Below are positions 50,819 to 62,800 of a stretch of 64,000 bases of DNA, piece after piece. Where the stretch lies: positions 19,824 to 83,823 of the forward strand of contig CAJNOL010001045.1 of assembly GCA_905250125.1 (NCBI GenBank). The letters are read 5' to 3'. Source of the stretch: Rotaria sordida (taxonomy: Eukaryota > Rotifera > Eurotatoria > Philodinida > Philodinidae). Position 1 is the first letter of the stretch; every line of letters starts with the position of its first letter. A program made the translations under genes and the position numbers. Under the pieces are notes generated by a model. That model made no database searches. It saw nothing but the letters and a program-made list of their open reading frames with translations, and was not told where the DNA came from.

Positions 50819-53800
50819 ATGATTAAACATAATAATGAAAGTAGAATATCAATAGATGGTCAATATATATGTCATCCATCGAATCAATCTTGTTCATTTA
50901 TTTATCAATTACCTGATGTTATTTTACAACGTAAACGTGATCGAAAAATGCCATATGCAGAAACATTTAATGGTATTATACTTTTTGCTGATGTATCAGG
51001 TTTTACAGAAATGTGTCAAAAATATAGTAGTGATGTTCAACGTGGAGTTAATCAATTAGCTAATGCACTTAATGGCTATATGGCACCAATTGTTGAAGCT
51101 ATATTAAGAGAAAAAGGAGATGTTTATAAATTTGCTGGTGATGCTGTACTTGGTAATAAATATTTCATAAAATTTATACTTGAAAAAAAACAACAACAAC
51201 ACTTTTGATTAGGTTTATGGCCATTTGAAAATAATTCTATTGAACATAAACGTGAACAAGCAAAAAGAGTTATATCTTGTGCTTTATATATGAAAAAATC
51301 ATTTTGTGATTATGTGACATCAATTGGAACTGTTTTAAATATTAAAAGTGCTATTGCAATGGGCTCTTATTCAATAATATTTCTTCGTGTTAGTTTTTGT
51401 TTTTGTTTTTAAATTTTTTTTTTTACAAGATTTGTATCTAGGGAACTACTTCCATGTGTTCAAAACTTCTTGATGAATATGGATTAAAAATACAATCATC
51501 AATAAAAAAAACAAATTCTTATTCTGAAACTACGAAAAAAATAAATTCTGGAAAATATCAATCGACAAATTATATAACTAAAACAGGATTAACTGAAGAA
51601 ATGATCGAACATTGTCGAAATAATCTTGTTAATTATTATGTTTGTTATGGTAGTGCTGTTGTTAGTGTTAGAAATGCTGAACGTATGATTATTTTCATTG
51701 ACTTAATTATTAAAGGTATTTATTTATTTATTTATTTAGATGAATGTAAATCTCAAGATATTATTGTGGATATGGCTACATGGCTACTTCTTGATTCGGA
51801 TTCAGTAAGAAAAAAAAAAAAAAAAATTTCAATTAGAATAAAGATCATTTATAAAAGAAAATCTTGAATTTCTTTATCTTTTGAATTTTACTTTGAATGA
51901 AAATATTAAAAAACAAATGTACATGCTTTGAAATAATTAAAACTAATATATACTCATCAAAATTTTTATTTATACTTAGAGGCGTAACCAGTAGTTGACT
52001 AGACCAGCGCTGCCGTATCCTCAGAAGAAAGAAAAACGTAATCATTATCATCGGTGACACTATATTGAATGAGTTTTTCCCAGGGTTGTGGCGCAGTGTC
52101 TTACCACCCCATATCTTCTGGCTACACCAATATTTACATTAGTGATTAAGTAGCCTATGAAGTTGTCTAGCAAATGCACTCCATACGGAATTTTCGTAGA
52201 TTGGCTATGAGAAGAAGGTTTCTGAGAAACCAAACATGGTAGTTTTCAGGTCCAAGAAGATTGTGTGAAAATTAGATTTTTTTAAAAGTGTCAACTTAAA
52301 CAGCACAAAATTCTGAATAACACGAGGGGTTGCTGCATTTCCTACGGTTTTATCGCAAAAAAAGTTATGAGCATCACAAAACAATATTTATCATAGCATT
52401 GGTAAAAACGCATATTTTTTTGTTTTTTATAATGCTTATAACTTTTTAAGGAAAGATCATAAGAATAGCAGTGACTTCTTATTTTATTCAAGATTTTATA
52501 CTCTTTAAAATGATACTCTAGAAAACTAATTTGCACATAGTCTTCTGAGACTTTAAAACAACCGGGTTCGACCTTCAAGAAATCTTTCTCTCATAGCCGA
52601 TCTATAAAAATTTTCGTATGGGATACATCTGATAGAGAATTTCATTAATTTTTCAATCGTACAAAAAAAATCGAAAATACGTTGATCGTATTTTCTTAAT
52701 CAGTACTGTAGATTGATTTTTCTAATATAGTTCGATCCAGTGAATGTAGAATTTCGTATTCGATCTCTTAATAAGAATTTCTTATAATTCAAAAAGTTTT
52801 TGATAAATATTGTAAATTGCAAAAATAAAAATCAATTTCAGGAATATATTCATGAAAAATTTACTGCTGAACATGATGATGAAGATATTGAAATTCCATT
52901 ACGTTCTTCAAATCATCAAATTGAAATGGTCGGTCAAGGCCCATCAAATACAATTACAACAGCAATTAGTAAACGTCTTACACCACCCAATAAAATTCGT
53001 GAAACTGTTCCTATACGAAAAATACTTTCTCATTGTAAGAATATCTCAACAAAGAAATAATCGTTTCTAACAAATAATTCGATTTTAAAGATATTCGACT
53101 TCATGGTCGTCGAAATGATATTCCAAAAGATAATGATTCATCTGATAGTTATTCAGTTATGTCTGTTGATTCCATAGAACCAAATGATAGTAATGAAATA
53201 TTAAAAAAACCTAAAATATTCAATCAATATAGCTCTGGAAAAAAATTTTTCAATATAAAGAATACACCAAAAACATCTTTTAAATTAGATATAGGTGATA
53301 CAAATATAAAAGATTTTTTATCTGTTTCATCAACTCCAAATAGAAAACAAGGACATTTGGTAAAAAAAAAATCTGAAAATTGAACATTGTTGTCTTGTAT
53401 TTTATTATACTCTGGTAATATAGATTAGAAGAATTGATTTAACTGAAGAACAATCAATGAAACTTCGTCCAAGTGCTTTTTTAAATTTTGAAGAATATGA
53501 TATATTAGATTTAAGTACATTTATTATAAAACCTGTACGTAATCAAGAATCTCTTGATCAATTATCTGAACTTCGTCTTATTAATATTTGTTTTATTAAT
53601 ATTATTTTAACTGATTATAAAATTAAACAGTTACCATTTAAATTACAAACAGTTGTTGATTGTTGTGCTGAACAAATTTCAATAACAAATGGTTTATTAA
53701 CGAAAGTTTTTATGTTTGATAAAGGTCTTAGTCTTTTATGTGCTTTTGGAATGCCTGGATATAAACATCCAGATGGTTTGTTTTTTATTTAAAAAAAAAA

Positions 53801-56800
53801 AAAACAAACGTTAATCAGTAAGAAAAAAAAACATATATATAAATTTGATTTTTAGATGCTGAACGAGCATTAAAATTTGGTTTTCTTATAACTCAAAGAT
53901 TGGGTAACATCTGAATGAAATAAGAATAATATGAATAGAAACTAAGTTTATCTTTTAGAAAAATTAAATTTTGTGGCACGAGTTAGTACTGGAGTTTCTA
54001 CTGGACAAACATTTTGTGTAAGTATTTCCATGATCTTTGAAATGTTTAGCAGAGATGGAATTGGTTCGGTTCCAAAAAATTGTGCGCTAATTCTAACTCT
54101 TATGTATTGACTACATGGACAGTCAGAAAAAAAGGGTGATGATGAATTAGATGATCGATCAATTTTTTCCATTTAAATATTTGCATCTTTTAAAGAGAGA
54201 TTTGGTATTTTAAACATAATTCCTGTAGAATTTCGATTGAATCATCGATGATAGTCATAAATTTTCTTACCATAAAACAATAATAATAACAACTGATAAT
54301 AATTTGTCTTCGAACTATGACAAAATGAATAATTTTATTAATGAATTTGTTTCTTTTATTCGATCATAAATAAATCGATTATACCATTCTCTAGTTTGTT
54401 GTTCAGTAAATTTCATTTTTGGTTCTGCAATATAAAATTAGATTTTATTTCATATTTGTGTATTCATATGAGATACAATTTTTTTTTCTGATCGAATAAA
54501 TAAAATAATACACGTTTCGAAGGATTTTCTTGAAATGTCTCTTAAATATATAATTATAACCTAACAGATGGAAAGTTCTTTGTTATGATTTTGTCGACTC
54601 AACGATTATTTAGTTCACAATAAAATGAGATTTCAAAGAGAAGCAAATTTCTTCCGCGAACAATTTGAATCCAATTTAAATCATTTTGTTTTAGTCGTTT
54701 GACAATTAGATCAATCAAAACTCTCTAAAAAGCCAACCTTTCAAATGTTAAGTTTTCCTAAAAATCAAATGTTCAAATTAATAAACTCTTTTGATCTATA
54801 TGAGACAGTTAAAGTTGTTAGTGAGTGCATTTATTGATAGATCAGTTTTAACAGTAAAATTTTTTTAGAATTAAAATTTCAAGCTTTGATATTTATTATA
54901 CAAATAGAGATATGCAGAAACAAGTCTCTCGTATTTTGATTAATTCAGTCGATGAATATCATATTTTTTTTGGTCATCTCTCATAATTTTGCATTGATTG
55001 GTGTGATTGATAGAATAATACACTAAAAATCATAGAAATTTTAACAATAATTTTTAGTTTTGGTTAGAAAAACTTGTTTTCTCGTGGTTCTGGTTCTGAT
55101 CACTGGAACCGAGAATGAAACTAAAACTGATTCTATACATTTCTATATACAAATAATATGTTTGAAAATACAAATAAAGTCTCCTTAAGATTTATCGATG
55201 AGAGATAGAATGTAAATCCAAACTTGATGGATTATATTCTAGTTTTGCATTTATCAAATATGTATAAATTTATCTAGGAAAAAAATTTCACAAAATGAAA
55301 CGTCTTACATTCATTGAGAAAGAAGACATATAATTTTGACACTAATCTGTACTTGAGAAAAACTAAAACAACATAAACTATTTTAGGGTGTGCTAGGACA
55401 TCCACTTCGATGTGAATATACAGTCATTGGTAGAAAAGTTAATATGGTTAGTTTAACTATATTAAAATATTATTTAATATGATGATAAATTGATTTAGGC
55501 TGCTCGTTTAATGGTTAATTATCCTGGTATAGTTTCATGTGATGATGAAACTTATCATAAAGCTCATCTTGAAGAACGTTATTTTGAACTTTTACCAACA
55601 GTACCATTAAAAGGTCTTACTGTTTCTACAAGTATGCGTCGATATAAAGGACAAGATGATGGTATTCATTTATTTGTTTCTGATGATCTTATTTGATTTT
55701 TTTTTGTTCTAGATCAAAATAATATGAGTGTATTTGTATTTCCCATAATAAATCGTGAAGATGAATGGAATATAATATTAGAATATATTGAAGAAGTTAT
55801 GAAACATTCTTGTACAACAATTCATTGTATATTTTTAACTGGTTCAACAGGTGTTGGTCGTTCACGTTTACTTGCACATATTAATGAAGAATTAATGTAT
55901 GATACACAAAATATACGTCGAGTTTCATATAATGCTAGTTTTGAACATGTACAATTATTTGGTTATACACTTAAACAATTATTTAAAAAATTATTATATA
56001 CTGAATTACAAGAATCTGATACACTTGTAAAAGTATTAAAATCACTTTTACCAAGTTAGTTTTATTTATTAAGAGAAAAAAAAAAAAGAAATAATCAATT
56101 CAATTGATTATATTCTAGATCATGAAAAATATTTATATTTATTACGACCATTTTTTGATAAACTTAGTGTTGATATTGATAAATTAACAGGAATTTTAAA
56201 AAGAAAAATGCTTGAAGAAATTATTCGTGAACTTATTATTAATGCAACAGATCCAACTTATGAAATATTTAATTATCAACCACAACCAACAATTTTTATT
56301 ATTGATGATGCTCAATATATTGATAAAGAATCTTGGCAATATCTTAATCTTCTTGGTTTGAAAGAAAATTTTCATTTTTCTTTTTCATTGCTTTCTTAAC
56401 AAGAAAAAAAAACACATTTTAAATAGGTTCAGCTTCAACTTCTCTTCTTGTAATGGCAATGAGAGATCCAACATTAAATGATGATGAACTTCATACACGT
56501 ATGATTACACTTCGAGATTTACCAACAACAAAACATATTCAACTTATGGGTTTCAATTAATATTATTTAAGAAAAAAAAAATAGATTGATGAGTAATTGT
56601 TTTTTTTTGATTTCATAGGTCTTGATAATCGTTATTTATCTACACTTGCATGTCAAGCTATGTTTGTACAACGTATTCCAAAAGATCTTGAAATATTAAT
56701 TACACGCAAATCAGATAAGTTTGTATTGATTAAATATTACTATTAAATTTTTATTTTAATGAAATTTTTAAATATAAAAAGAGGTCATCCACAAAATGTT

Positions 56801-59800
56801 ATTCAATTATTATCAGATTTATTATCAAATCAAATAATAAGAATTGAAACAATAAATAATGATGATAATTTAAATGATGGATATATTGAAGGTATACAAA
56901 AATATCTATGGAAACGTGTTGTTAAACATGATTCAGCAACAGGAAATATTAAAATTTTATTTGAATATGTTGAACCACAATTATGTCGAATATGTGATCC
57001 AGATAGAAATAAATTTTGGACATATACAACTGTTATTGAAAATATAAATGCTCATGTTAAAATTGATAAATTAAGAGATTTTGAAAAACGTATTGCTAAA
57101 ATAAGTTCATTATTTACAAAAAAAATTTCCAAAAGGTATTACATTTAATTCTATTATTGAATGTTTTTTTTTTTTTTCGAAAGGTGGAAGGAGAAATACT
57201 TTTTGAATATTTAGAATTATTGTTCATGCAATAACAAATTATGATATTCATACAAATGAAATGTTAAATGTACACCAATATCATTTAAATAATAATAAAA
57301 ATTATACAGCTGGATTGAATGCAGATTTATTGAAAGTAAAAAACGAAATTAATAAAAATTGTTTAAAATTTTCTTGAAGTTTTTTATGTGGATTTTTTCT
57401 TTTTCGGAAGTAGAAAATTAATATAGGAGGAAGGAAGGAAGAAAGAAAGAATATCCCTACCTTTCGGATACCTTGTGGCATGAGGTGACACCTAGTAGCA
57501 GATTTAATAGTTCGATATCTTCCTACAGCTAATACTAATTATAGTTCTGAACAGAATGTCGACCTGACGCAGAGCTCTTGAGCTCAATTGCTTGATCTTC
57601 CCATACAAATTAACTAACCACAAGAGCAGGCGAATGTTACAATGTAGTCAGTATGCTATCAAATCAGTAATCTGAGATAAACCGAGTTAATGACTTGTTC
57701 AAGATCATTCCATGGTTGATGATACCGATGTTTGAAAACAGTATCTTGTTGCTATTTGCTGAATAACATAGGCAGTCATTTATGACGATCTTTAATATTG
57801 GAGAGCTAAGAGTGGTCTAACAATGCAACAAAAACTTATAAATTTTTCGTAAATGAACATCTCAATCAGAATAATAATAATAATAATACGAAAATAAATC
57901 TTGACAAATTCATATTTCAACTCCAGTTGTCATATATACATAGAAGAACATCCATGATTTTAATCGTGGAAATTTTTTAGTTCAGTAGTTAGTTTAGTTA
58001 ATATTGTTCTTTTCAATAAATCTAGAATAATTGATAAGAAAATCAGTCAATATTTTCTTATTCTTGTACTGTGTTATACCTTGATATTATACATTCATTA
58101 GGAGAAAGTTTAACTTAGATTATAGCAGATTTTGAAAGCAACGACCTATGATAGTCACACATTCAAGTTTTACAAGTATTTCATCAATATTATATGTTCT
58201 AGGATTATAACAAGGTTTGAACCGAAAGTCATTAACATATTTGCTTATTTTAATACTAGAAAATAAAATTAGAATAACTATCATATACTTCATAGAGATT
58301 AGACCAGTTTGATTCAAACTGCATAACATATCCAAAAAATTTCGAAAGTCGAGTGTAAGAGAAATTGATGAAATACACTCCGCGTCACTAACTTTATGTA
58401 AATTTGCCAAGGACTTTTCACGTCTGCTGTAAATGTTTTAAACAAAATATTTTTACATAGCTTTGTAGTAGAGACTTTACTCTTTTTAATAAGAAAAAAC
58501 TACCGAGTTTCCGCGACAAGTTGTTGTCACGCTATACGGAAAACGAAATTAATACAGAATTTTTGCATCATCTGTTAACTTACAATGGCAAGTATTGACA
58601 GACTATAAATAATATTTTCGAGAAGAATCGAGCTACGTTCGACTGAAGAATAGAAATATTTCAAATAATTCAATATGCAACGATTTTTTTTTTCGACAAA
58701 TTCATATCAATAAGTTACGTCAATAAAACTTTTGTTTTTGTGTATAAAGATTAACAGTGCCTTTTCTCAATTATATCGTGCACAAATATTTGAATGTGCT
58801 TGGCTTGATTTTGAAGCAAGAAAAAATTCCAATATTGCCAGATTATTACAAGAAAAAAAGTAAAAATTTTCAAGCAAATAAAAGAATTTCTTCTATTTAT
58901 TATTCATTTTAAAGTATGACACCTATATGTTGTTGTCCAGAAAATACAACAAAACAAATAGAAAATTGTCGTATGTATACTTTTAAAGATCCAACATTAA
59001 AAGAAGCAACACTTGCAACAATAATTGATCAATTTCAACATGATTATTCATCAAAAATGGCTTTATTTATTGAATCAAAAAATCATTTATGTAAATCATG
59101 TGGTGGTGATTCCGATTCATTAATATTTTTAACACCTGTACAAAGTATGAAATTAGGTATGTCTATATTAGATACATTTCATGAAAGAAAATTAAAACAA
59201 TTAAATCAACGTTTACAATATATGATTTTAAATCATTTATCAATACAACAAACTTATAATAAATTAAATAATGATGATATACAAATCGATGATAAACAAT
59301 TATCTTTAATTGAACTTAAAAAAAATTCTTCATTTAATAATGATAATAGAAAAGAAAATAATTTAATTCAAAATTTTTATCAAAAATTTTATCAACAAGA
59401 ATTTAATGAAAAAAGAAAATATTTTCAACAATTACGTCATAAAATGAAACATGTTGATAATCTTACAAAAAATACTAGACCATTATCATCATTTAGTCCT
59501 ATGGGTAAATTAAAAGATTTATTAAAATTTTTATCAAATTCAAAATAGAATATATTTGCAAACTTTTTTTTTAAATATTCGTTTCACATCCAATCAATTT
59601 TGCCATGTGGATATTACTATTTCAGTCCATTTTGCTGAGGTATTTTCTAAAAATCTTGGAATAACTCATGCAAACTTCAATTATTTATTTCCAATTGTGT
59701 TTTTATAGTCAATTGAATCGCATTGTTTGTCTTCTATTTCTGAATCGACTTGAAATTATTAAATCAATATGTCAATGCTTAGTATATGGATGTATTATAG

Positions 59801-62800
59801 ATCAGAAATTACAGAAAGTAGAAATAAGGAAAATTTTTACTTTACAATTTTAAATAATTTCAAAATTGATAACAAAAATCGTTATTTAATTAATTTCGGA
59901 TCTCATGCTGACACGCTCAAAACTTTATAAAAGACAGATATTTCGATATGGTTAAATCTCGCTTGCTAATATTCTTTTTTTCTTTCATCTATTATCCTTG
60001 CTCTTCTCTCACACGCTTAAATAACCTTGTGTTATGTGTTAAATAGGCACGATTGAAGCAGCTGAATAAATATGATTATTGAGAATGATGATAATGCATA
60101 AGTAGCGGAATGTTTTAATTCTAGGATAGGCTCAATATTTTTTTATAAGATTCGCATCTGAAAATTAAAAATGAGAGAGAATTAGTTTTTGTGTGCCATT
60201 TAGATAAGGTACAGTTAGCGCTTCTTTTTTCGAACACACATTTTATAGTGTATACGTGGTGAAAATCAGAAAAAAATTCACAACTTGCGTAGGAACACAT
60301 GCGAACGTTTTAGGCATGCGATCTTAGTCTCCGAAAGTGAAGAAAAATTTTGATAGATTCTAGTTAATCTGGCTTAGATTTTCGTTACAGTTCTTCTTCA
60401 CTTGTAGTGAAGAACCCTCGCCGCAAGTCATTGCCGATATGTCATTCGATACTTACTGATACAAAAATCCATGTTTTCTCAGTCTGTTTGACTAAAAAAA
60501 TTTTGTTCGTAGCCGTCAAAAGTGGCGACAACTATTAACATTTGCACCAGAATTTCGATGCGCTGCTCAAATCTATCAACCTAATAGGAAGGAGAAAAAT
60601 GTGTCCAATTCTATCCTAGCCAACGAAACGTAAATTCTAGAATAGGCTTGAACCTACTGAAGCCTTGTAGCTTCATCGTTTATGATTTAATACTAGTCCT
60701 TCAGTTCAAGTAACATTTTATTGTTGCAATAAGTTTTACACAAATAATAAGATCGAGTACTCTTCGTATGGAGTAACTATTGTTGATCAATTTGTTCGAT
60801 AGTTATTCCAACAGTATTCAAGTGCATTATATTTTGAAATAAATAATAATTGAATTTTCTTATTTTTGTTCTTCTTTTTTATTTAAATAAATAGCTATCG
60901 GAGGACGTAAAGATACAATAGAAGGTGAAACATATGCAAAAATTCCTTTTCATTTACAAGAAAATCGTCTTACTCATTCTGATAGTCCAATAAGAAAAAT
61001 TTATCCAATACAATCAAGTATTGAAACAACACAAAGTATTTCAATAGATGATAAAAAAAATAATTTATCAAAAAAATTTGGAAAAATATCTTCAAAAAAT
61101 AATCATTATTATGAATCAAATTTAGATATTAATAAACAAACAAAAAATCGATTAATTATTAATCGATTTAGATTATTTACAAGGCGGTTATTTAAATTTC
61201 GACGAAAAAGATCTTTAAATTATGTTAAAATTTTTAATCAATCACAAAATTTGAATCAAAATAATAATCATATGATCATTGAACAAGTTTCTAAAATTAC
61301 TATTGAACAAATTCTTAATCGTCAATGGGCACAAGCATTTGAAAATAAAAAATTCGAGAAAAAAATTTTATTACTAAAACTTAATACTGAAAAATCGACT
61401 TGTTCTTCATTGAGTATAGCAGATGAAAATTATTCATATTCAATTGATAGCATTCATACATTTTGTCAATCAAATAAACAATTAAATAATCAAGTTCAAC
61501 AGACTTCTGAAACGCAAATATCAAATCATTTAACTACTATTTATGGATTAAATCAAACGATAGAACCATTAAAGTAAACATATTATGAGAATTTTTTAAA
61601 TGATATATAAATTATTCAGATGTGAACTAGAACTAAATTCATCTCATAATGTTCATGATGTGAATAAAATTTCTCTACACACTCATACAAACCATCATTC
61701 CTTGGATAAAAATAAATATATTCATATAAAAAATTCATCTTCTAATTATGATTTATCTCAAAAAATTTTTCCTCGTTCAGGTACAAAAAACTGATACCAT
61801 CTAGTTTGATTGAATAAAAATTTCTTATAGAAACAATAGAAATTCCTTTAATGAATAATGCAATCGATGAAAGAAAAGAAATTATTCATCAACAAGAACA
61901 TTTCTCTAATAAACAATCTAGATCACGTGTTGATGTTAATCAAAATATTTTACAACATTTACCTTATGGAAAAAATAAACGATTATTCACAAAAGATATT
62001 ATGTCTGGTGAGTTTTTTGCTTGTAAAGATAGTACATATGATTAAATATTTTACAGTTATGAAAAACAAAAAAAAAAACTTTATTTCATTATTTTGAACG
62101 TTCTTTATGAATAATCTCAACACTGTTTTCAGAACCTGTTAAATACTTAAAATGTAAAAATGATCGTGCTGAACTTAAAATATTTTTTATCATTAATGAG
62201 ACTACACGGATTTACTGAAACATCTTGAATAGTGAGACACAAAGTTTGCTTTCATTGCTTAAGTAGAAAGAGAATAATGATAGACAACAATGGATAACAC
62301 CTATGTCGCCTTTGAACTTCATAACTTTGGAAAAGATGAGCTTTCTAGATTAGCTAACAGCTCATTATGTTGCGTTGTATCTCAGCTACACATGTAACAA
62401 TAATTTCATTGAAGTTCATCAATTCTCTCTGGTACTGTAATCATTTTACTGTGATTGTTGATGTGAAGAAAAATCATCTGGTATCCTTTTGAGATGAGAA
62501 TGCAGTAGTAATTTAGTGCATGAAGCTCAAACTCTTAGAAAAAGCTACCTCTACACGTGGATATTAGTGCAAGGATTCAGAAACAATCAGAAGTCAATAT
62601 GCAAATAAATGAATTCATCTTTTGACTCAAAAAAACAACCGACCATGGACTAAATTGTAGTTCCACTCGAAAACGTCAAGAATTAATCATGTATTTGGTA
62701 GGAAAGTAGTGTAAAATTGAATAGACAATCCTTTTTAGGTTAAGAAGCTTAGTGCAAAGAAAAACAAAAGTTATCATCCATCACAATTCTCTTGGTGCTT

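Noticed and set aside
51717-51740. Possible 24-nt intron (GTATTTATTTATTTATTTATTTAG)
   Set aside because: It is too short for a spliceosomal intron and the frame reads through it, so it was kept as coding; a low-complexity insert is more likely.
52555-52575. GGGTTCGACC resembling a tRNA T-loop
   Set aside because: No acceptor, D- or anticodon stems could be folded around it, and it falls inside the intronic inverted-repeat element.
60118-60650. AATTCTAG-AATAGGCT words suggesting an inserted element
   Set aside because: The two copies are direct and short, with no inverted ends or target duplication that I can define.
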